64,000 nt of DNA from Campylobacter sp. MIT 97-5078 (GCF_006864455.1 NZ_QHLK01000008.1:1-64000), one strand, 5' to 3'. Counted from the stretch's first letter, positions 9,736-19,311 are shown. Translations and numbers: made by a program. Notes: a model not told the origin generated them from the sequence alone.

Positions 9736-11852
9736 AATACCAAGAAGATTTGAAAAAATACCTTGCTAATGCTAAGCACCTTAGTGCAATTAACCGCCAT
9801 GAGTTTGTAACTTGCGAGCATTTGCTTTTTGCTCTTTTAAAACTAAGTCCGGATTTTAAAGAAATTTTTGAAGAATTTGCAGATGCAGATTTTGACGCCC
9901 TAGAAAATGAACTAAAAAATCATATCGCTCAAAAAAATCAAATCCTAAACAAAGACATAGAACCCATAAATTCAGTTGTTTTAGATGATATCTTACACAA
10001 GCTTGACACAGAGCCAAAAATTTTGGACTTCCTCGAAGAGCTTAGCAAAGACGAACGCACTTATTCTAAATTTTTGCTTGAAAAGCATGCTTTAAATTTA
10101 AACAAGATCGAAGAATTAAAAACTCAAAGCGAGCTTGAAAATCTTAAAAACTTTACCACAGATTTAACCGAACTTGCCACCAAAGGCAAACTAGATCCGC
10201 TCATTGGCAGAAATTTTGAACTCGAAAGAATGGTGCAAATCCTCTCGCGTCGCAAAAAAAACAACCCTATCTTAGTAGGCGAAGCAGGCGTCGGTAAAAC
10301 AGCTATCGTTGATGGTTTAGCTTTAGCAATAACTCAAAAAAAAGTTCCACAAGACTTAGAAAATGCAAGGATTTTTAGCCTTGATATTAGTTCTTTGCTT
10401 TCTGGCACCAAATATAGAGGCGATTTTGAAAAGCGTCTTAAAGATATAGTAAGCGAACTTCAAAAAATAGATAATGCCATTTTATTTATCGATGAAATCC
10501 ACACTATGGTTGGTGCTGGAGCAGCAAATGAAAGTCATACTGATATGTCAAATTTACTCAAGCCTGCTCTAAGCAATGGCACACTAAAATGTATCGGCGC
10601 GACAACTTTTATGGAGTATAAAAACTCTTTTGATAAAAACAAGGCTTTAAGCAGACGCTTTGCAAAGATTGATGTTGATGAACCAAGCAAAGAAGAATGC
10701 CTGCAAATCCTAAAAGGCTTAAGAAACACTTACGAAAAATACCACGGCGTGAAATTTGATGATGAGGTGCTACAAGCTTGCGTAGAGCTTAGTAAAAAGT
10801 TTTTTACAGATAAGTTTTTGCCTGATTGTGCGATTGATTTACTTGATGAGCTTGGGGCTTCTTTTAAGCTTGAAAAACGCAAAACAAGCAAAGCTAGCCT
10901 TAAAGAGCTTGAAAACACACTTGCCAAAATGACTCATTCACATAAGGTTTTTGAACTTGATAAGGCAAAAATGCTTAAAAATTTAAATGCTAATCTCAAA
11001 AAAGAAATTTTTGGACAAGATGAAGCTATAAACTCACTTTGTGCAACTTTAAAACAAAGCTATGCTGGCTTAAAAAATGCCAATTCTCCAAAAGGAGTGT
11101 TTTTATTTACCGGCTCAAGTGGGGTTGGAAAAACTGAGCTTTGCAAGACTTTGGCAAAAAACTTAGGTCTTCATTTAGAACGTTTTGATATGAGCGAATA
11201 TGCCGAAAAACACGCTATTTCAAGGCTTATTGGAGCTCCTGCTGGCTATGTTGGTTATGAAGATGGTGGGCTTTTAAGTAATGCGGTGCGAAAAAATCCT
11301 TTTAGCGTGATCTTGTTTGATGAGATTGAAAAAGCTCATCCTGATCTAAGCAATACCTTTTTGCAGATCTTTGACAACGCAAGTTTAACTGATAGTAGTG
11401 GCTTAAGGGCTGATTTTCAAAATACTATCATCGTAATGACTTCAAATTTAGGCTTAAAAGAGAGCAATGAACTTGGCTTTTTAAGTAGGTCTGAAGAAAA
11501 AAGCTCAAAGGCTGTTAAAGACTTTTTTGCACCAGAGTTTTTAAACAGGATCGATAAAATCATTCATTTTAATGATTTAGATGATAGTGTGCTTGAAAAG
11601 ATAGTGCAAAAAGAACTTGATGAGATCAGTGAAAATCTCAAAAATGTCAGCATAAAAGCAGATAAAAAACTTAAAATTTACCTAGCCAAAAAAGCCTATA
11701 AAAAAGAATTTGGCGTGCGTCTTTTAAAACGCGTTATCGCTGAAGAAATAGGTGAGAAACTCAGCGATGAGCTTTTATTTGGCAAGCTTAAAAATGGCGG
11801 TTTAGTTGAGCTAAGGCTTGGCAAAAATGGCACAATCGAGTTTGTATTCTAA
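9732..11852 (+). CDS. clpA: ClpA, ATPase subunit of the Clp protease
   Basis: An AAA+ unfoldase with two ATPase rings that feeds ClpP. It is 706 residues. An N-terminal Clp-N repeat domain spans about 1-140. D1 has Walker A GEAGVGKT and Walker B FIDEIH; D2 has GSSGVGKTE and [11 protein letters not shown], then sensor 2 FGVRLLKR. It has no long middle domain, which distinguishes it from ClpB. No IGL/F ClpP-docking tripeptide is obvious by eye in D2, so ClpP contact is inferred from family and context. Confidence 0.94.
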   Translation: MKYQEDLKKYLANAKHLSAINRHEFVTCEHLLFALLKLSPDFKEIFEEFADADFDALENELKNHIAQKNQILNKDIEPINSVVLDDILHKLDTEPKILDFLEELSKDERTYSKFLLEKHALNLNKIEELKTQSELENLKNFTTDLTELATKGKLDPLIGRNFELERMVQILSRRKKNNPILVGEAGVGKTAIVDGLALAITQKKVPQDLENARIFSLDISSLLSGTKYRGDFEKRLKDIVSELQKIDNAILFIDEIHTMVGAGAANESHTDMSNLLKPALSNGTLKCIGATTFMEYKNSFDKNKALSRRFAKIDVDEPSKEECLQILKGLRNTYEKYHGVKFDDEVLQACVELSKKFFTDKFLPDCAIDLLDELGASFKLEKRKTSKASLKELENTLAKMTHSHKVFELDKAKMLKNLNANLKKEIFGQDEAINSLCATLKQSYAGLKNANSPKGVFLFTGSSGVGKTELCKTLAKNLGLHLERFDMSEYAEKHAISRLIGAPAGYVGYEDGGLLSNAVRKNPFSVILFDEIEKAHPDLSNTFLQIFDNASLTDSSGLRADFQNTIIVMTSNLGLKESNELGFLSRSEEKSSKAVKDFFAPEFLNRIDKIIHFNDLDDSVLEKIVQKELDEISENLKNVSIKADKKLKIYLAKKAYKKEFGVRLLKRVIAEEIGEKLSDELLFGKLKNGGLVELRLGKNGTIEFVF

Positions 11853-12471
11853 GCTTTTAAACGCCCCTAGTGATGCACCGGTGTTTTTAACCCCTCATTT
11901 AGAAAGTGATTTTTTGCTTAAAGCCTATCGCTTTGGGCTTTTCCCTTGGACGAGCAATCCTACAACTTGGTGGTGTCCTGATCCTAGAATGACACTTTTT
12001 CCAGCTGATATTTACAAACAAAAAAGCCTCAAACGTTTTTTTAAACATTATGAATTTAAGCTCGATAAAGCACCTTTAACCCTGATCAAACTTTGTGCAA
12101 GCACAAGAAAATACACTTGGATTGATGAAAATTTTTTAAAAGCCTATGAAGTGCTTTTAAAACAAAGCTTTTTACACTCCCTAGAAGTCTATGAAAAAGA
12201 CGAACTAGTGGGTGGAATTTATGGACTTATCATAGGTAAGGTGTTTTTTGGTGAAAGCATGGTAAGCCTTCAAAAAAACATCTCAAAACTAGCAATGATA
12301 AAGCTTTGTGAGCTTTTAGAACCTTATGAGTTTATCATTGATTGTCAAGTACATAATCCACATTTAGAGTTCATGGGTGCAAAAAACATTGCTAGAAAGG
12401 ACTTTCTCGCTCTTTTAAAAGAAAAAGTAGATCAAGAAAGTGGCTTTAAAGACTTTAAAAATTTACTCTAG
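11827..12471 (+). CDS. aat: Leucyl/phenylalanyl-tRNA--protein transferase
   Basis: Aat transfers Leu or Phe from aminoacyl-tRNA to proteins with N-terminal Arg or Lys, creating an N-degron for ClpS/ClpAP. Family motifs are FGLFPWTSNPTTWWCPDPR (near residues 35-55), GGIYGLIIGKVFFGESM and the ending DCQVHNPHLEFMGAK. An upstream in-frame TTG at 11818 exists, but the ATG at 11827 ([11 protein letters not shown]) matches relatives better. The gene overlaps clpA by 26 bp. Confidence 0.93.
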   Translation: MAQSSLYSKLLNAPSDAPVFLTPHLESDFLLKAYRFGLFPWTSNPTTWWCPDPRMTLFPADIYKQKSLKRFFKHYEFKLDKAPLTLIKLCASTRKYTWIDENFLKAYEVLLKQSFLHSLEVYEKDELVGGIYGLIIGKVFFGESMVSLQKNISKLAMIKLCELLEPYEFIIDCQVHNPHLEFMGAKNIARKDFLALLKEKVDQESGFKDFKNLL

Positions 12472-12477
12472 CTTAAT

Positions 12478-12504
12478 TTGCTTTCAAATTTGATTTGAAA
12501 GTAA
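12478..12504 (+). terminator. Hairpin after aat, probable terminator
   Basis: CTTTCAAAT (12481-12489) and ATTTGAAAG (12493-12501) form a perfect 9-bp stem with a TTG loop, extendable to 12 bp with one wobble pair. The downstream tract is T-rich but interrupted. It closes the long + strand gene series. The rest of 12505-12632 shows nothing recognisable. Confidence 0.6.
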
Positions 12505-12632
12505 TTTCATTTATATATAAGACAAAAATTAAGATAAAAGAAAACAAAATCTTACAAAACCTAAAAAGATACTAAAACAAGAAAGCTTCAAATACGCTCC
12601 TATTCAAAGTTCCAGCTTTTAATCAAGCTTTT

Positions 12633-14300
12633 TCAATTAAGCCTTGCAAGCTGACTTTGAAAAAAGGCGTGATCGTAGCTTTGAGGGAAGTTAAACGCTA
12701 TAGCTTTATTTTGTTTTTGGCTTAAATGTTTTAATGCTTGATTAAGATTTTTAAACATAAGCTCACAGGCACTAAAGGCTAAAGCCTCTATCTCAAGCCC
12801 ACCGCTAAGATAAATCAAAGGCATTCTAAAGCTCTTGCTTACATCAAGTTTAGCTTCAGTATCATTTAAACTTAGCTTGATATCTAAGGGGCTGATATGC
12901 TTGAATTTATAACTTGCTGCCAAATCTAAAAAAGTCTTCATATCTGGTAAAAACTCCCCGCGAGCTAAAACATGAGTGTATTCAAAAAACTTAAAGATAT
13001 TTGAACTAGGACGTGGCGTATCATCATAATTTGCCTCTATAAAAGCATAATTTTGAGCAAATTCTTTCTTATATGTTTCAAGCAAAGAAGCTCCAAGTTT
13101 ATTTTTAGCGATATTTGCAAGCACAAGTTTAACATTACTTTCAAACTCAAATTTCAAAAAATCACAAGGCTCATCATCAAGTCCCTTATACAAAAGCCTT
13201 GTCTCATTATCAAAACTTAAAATCACTCTCTTATCATCAAGCACGCTTTGAATTTGTGCTTTATCAAGACTTGCAAAGCCTTTTTTATCACTATTTGCAA
13301 AAGAAAAGTCTATATAAGAAGTAAGATTTTTCATTGGCTCTTCATAAAAACCAAATTCATCCCAAAAATTCGCCTCAGAACAAGCCATACAGCCATGTCC
13401 GCCTTGCACAGGCCACGAAGTTTTAGCATTAAATTTTACTTTTGGGCAGTTATTATAAGTATAAGGTCCCTTACAGCCTACCTTAAACAAACATGCCCCA
13501 CTTTTTGCAAGCTCATCATCAAATTTTTGAGCAAAAACTCCAGCTTCAAATTTTGCTTTTCTTTCGCACATATCATGCAAACACTTGCCATACGCCCATT
13601 TTGGACGATTTCTTTCATCTAAGTTTGGTAGAGTTTGAAAAAGCATGTAAAAGCTCAAATTTGCAACGATATTAATATCGCTTGGCGGACAGCCTGGCAC
13701 CTGCACGATCTTTTGACGCAAAACTTCAGCTATACCACATACTTTGCTTGGATTAGGAGTAGCTGCTTGAACGCCTCCATAACTTGAGCAAGTCCCCATA
13801 GCAAAGATAGCTTTTGCTTTATTGGCAAGCTTTTGAAGTATTTCATAACCACTCTCACCATTTGCTCCTATGGTTAAAAAATAAGTATCTATGGGAGCTA
13901 CACCCCCTTCAACAGCCAAAATAAAGTTTTTTTTGCTCGCCAAAAGCTCATCTATGCTGTGTTCAGCTTGCCAACCAGCTGCAGCCATAAGTGTTTCGTG
14001 GTATTCTAAAGAGATAAAGTCAAATAAAAGTTCGACTAAATCAGGACTTGTCGTCCTAAAAAGGCTCTCAGAACAGCCGGTGCATTCAGCCAAATGCAAC
14101 CACACCACATTTATGCGAGGAGCTAGCTCTAACACCCTTTGTGCTAAAGGCACAAAATCATTTGGCAAAGCAAGAGTTTTGATTAAAGCCTGCACGCTTT
14201 CTGGATTGATTGCTTTTTCTTCTTTTGTATCTGAGTTTTCAAGCTCTGCGATACGTTTTTCAAGCAAGACTTTCAACTCTTCATTACTCAAATCAGCCAC
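12633..14300 (-). CDS. hydA2: HydA2: cytoplasmic [NiFe]-hydrogenase small-subunit homologue with C-terminal extension
   Basis: A 555-residue paralogue of the hydrogenase small subunit HydA encoded at 25950. Residues about 62-335 keep all cluster ligands seen in HydA: CTGC (Cys73, Cys76), GTCSS and PGCPP for the proximal cluster, LHDMC plus ACLFKVGC for the distal cluster, and NNC plus CMAC for the medial one. It lacks the twin-arginine signal and the C-terminal membrane anchor of HydA and instead has about 60 extra N-terminal and 215 extra C-terminal residues of unknown fold. The start is GTG, 7 bases after AAGGAG. No large subunit or maturation gene is adjacent. C. jejuni has an equivalent, annotated hydA2. 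It may be an electron-transfer or maturation partner; the function is not established by this sequence. Confidence 0.85.
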   Translation of the reverse strand: MADLSNEELKVLLEKRIAELENSDTKEEKAINPESVQALIKTLALPNDFVPLAQRVLELAPRINVVWLHLAECTGCSESLFRTTSPDLVELLFDFISLEYHETLMAAAGWQAEHSIDELLASKKNFILAVEGGVAPIDTYFLTIGANGESGYEILQKLANKAKAIFAMGTCSSYGGVQAATPNPSKVCGIAEVLRQKIVQVPGCPPSDINIVANLSFYMLFQTLPNLDERNRPKWAYGKCLHDMCERKAKFEAGVFAQKFDDELAKSGACLFKVGCKGPYTYNNCPKVKFNAKTSWPVQGGHGCMACSEANFWDEFGFYEEPMKNLTSYIDFSFANSDKKGFASLDKAQIQSVLDDKRVILSFDNETRLLYKGLDDEPCDFLKFEFESNVKLVLANIAKNKLGASLLETYKKEFAQNYAFIEANYDDTPRPSSNIFKFFEYTHVLARGEFLPDMKTFLDLAASYKFKHISPLDIKLSLNDTEAKLDVSKSFRMPLIYLSGGLEIEALAFSACELMFKNLNQALKHLSQKQNKAIAFNFPQSYDHAFFQSQLARLN

Positions 14301-14330
14301 TTTGAAGCTCCTTTTGTTTATATTGGGTGG

Positions 14331-14336
14331 ATTATA
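14331..14336 (-). promoter_or_regulatory. -10 box for hydA2
   Basis: TATAAT on the minus strand, 31 bp before the GTG start, with an A/T-rich upstream region and no clear -35, as is usual for Campylobacter sigma-70 promoters. Confidence 0.6.
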
Positions 14337-14458
14337 GCGTTTTAGTATTTACAATGAGTTTAAAATTTCTCTTAAATTTTGTATTTTTTTGAAAATTTTA
14401 AAACTACAAGGGCTATAAAAATTGCGATTTTATTTAGAATTAAGATTCAAACCCTGCC

Positions 14459-15100
14459 TTACTCTTGCTTTACTAGACTTTTAGCCAAGCTAACACAAGC
14501 TTGCAAACTTTGCTCTTGACTGATATAAATTTTATTTAAAAGTCCTTGTGGCAAAGCTTTTGCTGTGCTTTGTCCTAGACAAATGATGATGTCTTTTTCA
14601 TTAAAGCTATAAAAATGCAAGAAATTTCGCAAGGCTGAGTAAGCATTAAAGATAAAAATGGCAGGTTGTATTAAGCTTATATCAGGCTTTAAAGGCTTAT
14701 TTTCATAGGCTATACATTCTCTTAAATAAACACCTAAATTAAGAAGTTCTTTACCTAAATTTGAACGCACTTTTTTAGCCCTTAGATAAAGGCATTTTTT
14801 GCCTTTAAGCTCCTCTTTAAACTCAGCTAAAAGCTCACTTGCATAGGCTTTTTGAGGAAATTTTACCTCTTTAAAGCCATATTCTAAAGCTTTTTTAGCT
14901 GTTTTAGCTCCTACTGCATACACGCTTAAATCTTTTATAGGCTTGATATGAAGCCGTTTAAGAGCTTTTATAGCATTTTTTGAAGTGATGATAAGAGCGT
15001 CAAATTCATTTAAATCAAGGCTGAAATCAAAAAAGCAAATTTCATTTAAAACAAGATTTTGCACCCCTTCAAAATGAACTTCTCCAACAAGATAGATCAT
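14459..15100 (-). CDS. hemD: Uroporphyrinogen-III synthase
   Basis: HemD closes hydroxymethylbilane into uroporphyrinogen III in haem synthesis. The family is poorly conserved. Recognisable here are IITSKNAIKAL (about residues 37-47), VYAVGAKTAKKALEYGF (about 60-76), YLRAKKVRSNLGKEL, RECIAYEN and a second-domain FNAYSALRNFL, with CLGQSTAKAL near the end. At 213 residues it is slightly short. It is the last gene of the thiD-thiE-thiamine-binding protein-hemD unit, overlapping the previous gene by 4 bp. Confidence 0.8.
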   Translation of the reverse strand: MIYLVGEVHFEGVQNLVLNEICFFDFSLDLNEFDALIITSKNAIKALKRLHIKPIKDLSVYAVGAKTAKKALEYGFKEVKFPQKAYASELLAEFKEELKGKKCLYLRAKKVRSNLGKELLNLGVYLRECIAYENKPLKPDISLIQPAIFIFNAYSALRNFLHFYSFNEKDIIICLGQSTAKALPQGLLNKIYISQEQSLQACVSLAKSLVKQE

Positions 15101-15387
15101 AATTTTTCTTTAACTGCTCTAACCTTACTTTCAAAAGCTTCTTTTCTAGCCTCATAACAATCAAATTTAGCCGTGATATAAAAACGTTTGCTATCAAAAC
15201 AATTTGAAGCCATTTTAAGCACTTTTAAAGCCTTTTTCATGGATTTACACTCAACGCAAGTTCCCATAGGATTAAGCTTATAAGCTATGTTTTTACTCTC
15301 TAATTTCCTTATCACCTTAGCTACTTCAGCACTCTTTGAAAGTTTCCCACTTATGCTAAATATACAAAATTCCATCAAAACACTCAT
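15097..15387 (-). CDS. MTH1187/YkoF-type (DUF77) thiamine-binding protein
   Basis: A 96-residue protein matching the UPF0045/DUF77 pattern: N-terminal MEFCIFSISG, the central YKLNPMGTCVE and a terminal beta strand YITAKFDCYEAR. Members of this ferredoxin-like family bind thiamine or its pyrimidine moiety. The position supports the call: it overlaps thiE by 4 bp and lies in the same operon as thiD. The protein is cytoplasmic with no signal. It has three extra cysteines (CVEC and a later Cys) of unknown meaning. The role could be thiamine or HMP buffering; this is inferred from family and context. Confidence 0.78.
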   Translation of the reverse strand: MSVLMEFCIFSISGKLSKSAEVAKVIRKLESKNIAYKLNPMGTCVECKSMKKALKVLKMASNCFDSKRFYITAKFDCYEARKEAFESKVRAVKEKL

Positions 15388-16025
15388 CTAGCCTCCTTAA
15401 TCTGCATTATGCTAGCCTTAAGCTTTAAAGCTGTTTCATAAGCATTAGCACTTTGCATTAAAGCCCTTATCACAGCTATGCCAGCGATTTTGCTTGAACT
15501 TAGTTCTAAGACATTATTTTCATCTATGCCACCTATTGCTACTACCCTTAAATTCGTATTTAAGGCTAGTTCTTTAACGCCTTTTACGCCTATAAGCTCA
15601 CTTTCTTTTGAAAGGCTAGGAAACACCGCCCCACAGCCTATATAATCAGCCCCTGATGCGTTTTCAAGCTGAACTAGAGTTTTTACACTTAAGCCGATGA
15701 TTTTTTGTTCTCCTAAAAGCTTTCTTGCCACACTTAAGCTTAAATCATCTTGCCCTAAATGCACCCCAGCACATTCAATTGCCAGGGCAATATCAAGCCT
15801 ATCATTAATGAGTAATGGCACATAAAACTCATCACATAGCCTTTTAAGCTTCATACCAAGCTCAAAAAACTCTCTTGAGTTAAGCTCTTTTTCTCTAAGC
15901 TGCACCACACTTACGCCGCCTAAGATAGCGTTTTTAACTTGATTTAAAAAGCTTTCATCGCTTCTTTTTTGCCTGCTTGCTACAAGATATAAGCTCAAAT
16001 CAAGCTTGTTTTTATCAAAATTCAT
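15384..16025 (-). CDS. thiE: Thiamine-phosphate synthase
   Basis: ThiE couples HMP-pyrophosphate with thiazole phosphate to make thiamine phosphate. The TIM-barrel protein of 213 residues has VVQLREKELNSREF (about residues 35-48), LLINDRLDIALA, GVHLGQDDL, IGLSVKT and GADYIGCGAVFPSLSKES, the phosphate- and pyrophosphate-binding loops. VAIGGIDENNV is the final motif. It overlaps thiD by 4 bp. Confidence 0.93.
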   Translation of the reverse strand: MNFDKNKLDLSLYLVASRQKRSDESFLNQVKNAILGGVSVVQLREKELNSREFFELGMKLKRLCDEFYVPLLINDRLDIALAIECAGVHLGQDDLSLSVARKLLGEQKIIGLSVKTLVQLENASGADYIGCGAVFPSLSKESELIGVKGVKELALNTNLRVVAIGGIDENNVLELSSSKIAGIAVIRALMQSANAYETALKLKASIMQIKEAR

Positions 16026-16834
16026 TCAAGCCCCATAAACTCAAAAAGATGATTCGTAGGACCACAACCCTTGCCTAAATTTAAAGAATATTTTATAGCC
16101 TTAAACACATAGTCTTTGGCTTCCTTTACCGCTTCGATCTTGCTTTTACCAAGGGCTAAATTTGAAGCTAGGGCTGAACTTAAGGTGCAACCTGTGCCAT
16201 GCGTATTTTTTGTCTTTAATCTCTCAGCCTTAAAAATCTGCACATTTTGCCCATCAAAAAAGACATCATTAGCATTTGTTTCACTATGTCCGCCCTTAAG
16301 CAAAACAGCCTTTGCTCCAAGCTCACAAAGCTCTTTTGCAGCTTTTATCATGTCTTTTTCATCTTTGATCTCAAAACCACACAAATACTGAGCTTCTGGG
16401 ATATTTGGGGTTAAAACATCAGCAAAACGAAGCATTTTTTGCTTAAAAAGTTCGCAATTTTTAGGATCCATTAAGGCAAAACCATTTTTAGCAAACATCA
16501 CAGGATCAATCACAATATTTTCCGGCTTAAAATGAGCTAAATTTTCGCTCACACATTCTATAGTTTCCTTGCTTCCAAGCATACCTATCTTAACAGCTTT
16601 TGGAGGAATATCCTCAAAAATAGCTTGCATTTGCTCATCAATAATTTGCTTTGGTATATCAAAACAACTTATCACGCGTGCTGTATTTTCAGCCACAACG
16701 CTTACTACAACGCTCATTCCAAAAAGCTTAAAAGCACTAAAGGTTTTAAGATCAGCTTGCAAGCCAGCCCCACCACTACAATCACTTCCTGCTATCGTTA
16801 AAATAGGTGTTAAGATCGATCCTATAGCTTTCAT
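16022..16834 (-). CDS. thiD: Hydroxymethylpyrimidine / phosphomethylpyrimidine kinase
   Basis: A ribokinase-fold enzyme that phosphorylates HMP to HMP-P and HMP-PP, so it works in salvage as well as in synthesis. Motifs are AGSDCSGGAGLQADLKTFSA at residues 16-35, VIDPVMFAKNG, LLKGGHSE and the catalytic NTHGTGCTLSSALA near 210. It is 270 residues, full length. thiC, which would supply HMP-P, is only a remnant in this window, so imported HMP is a likely substrate. Confidence 0.94.
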   Translation of the reverse strand: MKAIGSILTPILTIAGSDCSGGAGLQADLKTFSAFKLFGMSVVVSVVAENTARVISCFDIPKQIIDEQMQAIFEDIPPKAVKIGMLGSKETIECVSENLAHFKPENIVIDPVMFAKNGFALMDPKNCELFKQKMLRFADVLTPNIPEAQYLCGFEIKDEKDMIKAAKELCELGAKAVLLKGGHSETNANDVFFDGQNVQIFKAERLKTKNTHGTGCTLSSALASNLALGKSKIEAVKEAKDYVFKAIKYSLNLGKGCGPTNHLFEFMGLE

Positions 16835-16855
16835 TTGTATCCTTTTTTGTTCGAG

Positions 16856-16861
16856 ATTATA
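16856..16861 (-). promoter_or_regulatory. -10 box for thiD operon
   Basis: TATAAT on the minus strand, 21 bp before the thiD ATG, with AAGGAT as ribosome-binding site. The leader would be only about 10-15 nt, so there is no room for a riboswitch on this operon. Confidence 0.55.
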
Positions 16862-16876
16862 TCAAAATTTAAAACT

Positions 16877-17872
16877 TTATGATTTAAGTTTAAAGCTTTC
16901 TTGAATTTTATTTAAAAAATCCTCCTCATGAATGCCTTGAGTGTAAAAATAAGCCCTTAAAAGCTTAGGAATACCTGCTTTTCTATACCTTTCTTTAAAT
17001 TCCTTTGGGATTTTTTCACAAGTTTTATACTCAAATACAAAGGCAAATTTTTCTTTAAAGCAAAGTGCTATTTTGCCTGATATTACGCCGTCTTGCTTCA
17101 TCATTTGCTCTCTTTGTTTAGCGCTTATCCTTACACCTTTTGCTTTAATGGCTTTTGCGATCAAGCTTTCTTGCTTTGAAACTATGCTTATGCCTTTAAA
17201 TTCCTTATAAAAAGCATTTTGATAAAAGGTATTTAAATCTTTTTGAAGATAGTTAAAACTTCTTTTTACTCCCTTAGCAAAAAGCTTTAAAAAGGGTTTT
17301 GAAAAATGTTTTCTTATATAATTGCGTTCAAATTGTTCATCTTCATTGCTTAAATCTTTAAAATAAAAAATTTGATTTTGCTCTAAAAAATCTAAAATTT
17401 CGTCTTTGCTTATGCTTAAAAAAGGGCGGACCAAAGTAAAACTTAGCTCTTTTTGAAGCTCTTGCATACCTAAAAGTTCGCTTAAACCTGCTCCTTTTTT
17501 AAGCTGCATTAAAAACCACTCAAAACGATCATCAAACTGATGGGCTAAGATAAGGTTTTCATAGCCTTTTTGCTCGCAAAGTTCTTTAAAAAAGCTGTAA
17601 CGAAAATCCCTTGCGTTTTTTTCAAAATTATTCTTAAACTTTGGAGCAGTTCTTATAAAAATTTGCTTATTATGCTTTTTTGCAAGTTCTTTAGCTGCTT
17701 TTGCTTCAACCTTACTTTGCGTTCTTGTACCATAATCAACCAAAGCTAAATCAAAGCTAATATTTTGTTCTAAAAGCATATAAAATAAAGCTGTGCTATC
17801 GCTTTGATAAGAAAAGCCAAGTAAATTCTTACCCCCACTTAAAGCCTGCAAGCTTTTTTGACTAAGCTTCAT
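16877..17872 (-). CDS. tilS: tRNA(Ile)-lysidine synthase
   Basis: TilS attaches lysine to C34 of tRNA-Ile(CAU), changing decoding from Met to Ile. The start is the ATG at 17872, overlapping the rimO stop in TGATG. Conserved N-type ATPase features follow, with DLALVDYGTR, RDFRYSFFKELCE, ILAHQFDDRFEWFLMQLKKG and LVRPFLSISKDEIL. The PP-loop, normally SGGxDS, reads FSYQSDSTAL here. The length, 331 residues, indicates a short C-terminal domain, as in other epsilonproteobacteria. Confidence 0.88.
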   Translation of the reverse strand: MKLSQKSLQALSGGKNLLGFSYQSDSTALFYMLLEQNISFDLALVDYGTRTQSKVEAKAAKELAKKHNKQIFIRTAPKFKNNFEKNARDFRYSFFKELCEQKGYENLILAHQFDDRFEWFLMQLKKGAGLSELLGMQELQKELSFTLVRPFLSISKDEILDFLEQNQIFYFKDLSNEDEQFERNYIRKHFSKPFLKLFAKGVKRSFNYLQKDLNTFYQNAFYKEFKGISIVSKQESLIAKAIKAKGVRISAKQREQMMKQDGVISGKIALCFKEKFAFVFEYKTCEKIPKEFKERYRKAGIPKLLRAYFYTQGIHEEDFLNKIQESFKLKS

Positions 17873-19182
17873 CAAAGCTCTTTTAAGGCTGTTGCGATGA
17901 GCTTTTTATCTAGGCTTTGAGTGATTTTGCATTCATAAATTTTACCAAGTTCTAGCTTGCCACATAGGCTTTCATTGATGAGAATTTCCCCATCAATTTC
18001 CCTATCCCAACGCAAATCCTTTCCAGCGATGAAAAACTCGCCCTCGCTACTTTGCCCTGTGATCACAACCTGCCTTGTTTTACCCACTTCTTTTGCAAAA
18101 CTTTTTTCTAGGCTTTGATCGACAATTTTTTCGATGATTTTAAGCCTTTTGTTGATGATCTTACTTGGCACTTGAGGCAGGCTAAAAGCACGAGTATCTT
18201 CTTCTTTAGAATAGCCAAAAATACTAATTCTATCAAAGTCAAATTCCTTAATAAACTCGCAAAGTTCGTTAAATTCAGCCTCATTTTCATGAGGATGTCC
18301 TACTATAAAGCCTGTGCGTAAAAAGCTATCTTTTGCTGATCTCATAAGCTTTAAAAGCTCTAGCAAAGCCTTTTTGTTTGTGCCTCTTTTCATGATTTTA
18401 AGCATATCATCATTTATATGTTGCAAAGGCATATCAAAATAATTTACAAAAACCTTTGAAGCGATGATTTTTTCAATCAAAGCCTTACTCACGCTTGTTG
18501 GATACAAATACAAAATGCGCGCACTCTTCACACCCTCTAGCTTTTCAACTGCTTTAATAAGCTTAATCAGTCCATCTTTTTGCCCCTCATCAAAAAGATA
18601 AGAACTAGTATCTTGAGCGATGAAAGAAAAGTCAAAATAACCCTTTGTTATAAGGCTTTCAAGTTCGCTTATTATGCTCTTTATGCTTCTGCTTTTTAGC
18701 CTGCCTTTAAAGCTTGGTATGGCACAAAAGGAGCAGTTTTGATTACAGCCTTCAGCGATTTTGATGAAAGCATGCGTTTTTGAGCCAGTGATAAGCCTTT
18801 TGCTTTGCTCATTTTGCAAATACGTTGAGTTTGAAAACAAATTCACCTTTTTAAATATAATCTCATCGATCTTATCATAATCGCCCACGCCAGTAAATAA
18901 ATCAACCTCAGGAAGCTCCTTAACAAGCTCATCTTTATAACGTTGCATCAAACAGCCAGTTACGACAAGCACTGAATTATCTTTTCTTTGCTCATGCAAA
19001 GATAAAATGACATTTACACTTTCTATCTTGGCAGATTTGATAAAGCCACAAGTATTAACTATCAAAACATCGGCGTTTTGAGGCTCATCACAAAGCTCAT
19101 AATTTTCAAGCCGACCAAGCATAATCTCACTATCAACTAAGTTTTTATTACAGCCCAAAGATTGCAGGTAAAGTTTTGGCAT
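17872..19182 (-). CDS. rimO: Ribosomal protein S12 methylthiotransferase RimO
   Basis: A radical-SAM enzyme that adds a methylthio group to an Asp of ribosomal protein uS12. The 436-residue protein has the N-terminal domain with three cluster cysteines ([24 protein letters not shown]), the radical SAM motif [11 protein letters not shown] near residue 146, and a C-terminal TRAM domain. The [11 protein letters not shown] start distinguishes RimO from MiaB. It is the first gene of a two-gene unit with tilS. Confidence 0.95.
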   Translation of the reverse strand: MPKLYLQSLGCNKNLVDSEIMLGRLENYELCDEPQNADVLIVNTCGFIKSAKIESVNVILSLHEQRKDNSVLVVTGCLMQRYKDELVKELPEVDLFTGVGDYDKIDEIIFKKVNLFSNSTYLQNEQSKRLITGSKTHAFIKIAEGCNQNCSFCAIPSFKGRLKSRSIKSIISELESLITKGYFDFSFIAQDTSSYLFDEGQKDGLIKLIKAVEKLEGVKSARILYLYPTSVSKALIEKIIASKVFVNYFDMPLQHINDDMLKIMKRGTNKKALLELLKLMRSAKDSFLRTGFIVGHPHENEAEFNELCEFIKEFDFDRISIFGYSKEEDTRAFSLPQVPSKIINKRLKIIEKIVDQSLEKSFAKEVGKTRQVVITGQSSEGEFFIAGKDLRWDREIDGEILINESLCGKLELGKIYECKITQSLDKKLIATALKEL

Positions 19183-19211
19183 AATCTTCCTCTTAAGAAA
19201 TTTAAAGACAA

Positions 19212-19217
19212 ATTATA
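19212..19217 (-). promoter_or_regulatory. -10 box for rimO-tilS
   Basis: TATAAT on the minus strand (preceded by TAGC), about 30 bp before the rimO ATG, in the divergent rimO/prfB interval. Confidence 0.55.
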
Positions 19218-19305
19218 GCTAAAATTGTTTTAAGTTTGCAAAAGTTTTTATGAATATAGTTTTTATATCACAACAAATTTTTTCAAACTTTAAGCCAAGT
19301 TTTGT

Positions 19306-19311
19306 TAGAAT
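19306..19311 (+). promoter_or_regulatory. Extended -10 promoter of prfB
   Basis: TGT followed by TAGAAT gives an extended -10 promoter about 22 bp before the prfB ATG. Confidence 0.55.

Noticed and set aside
13248-13675. Open frames opposite hydA2
   Set aside because: Antisense shadows of a well-supported gene.
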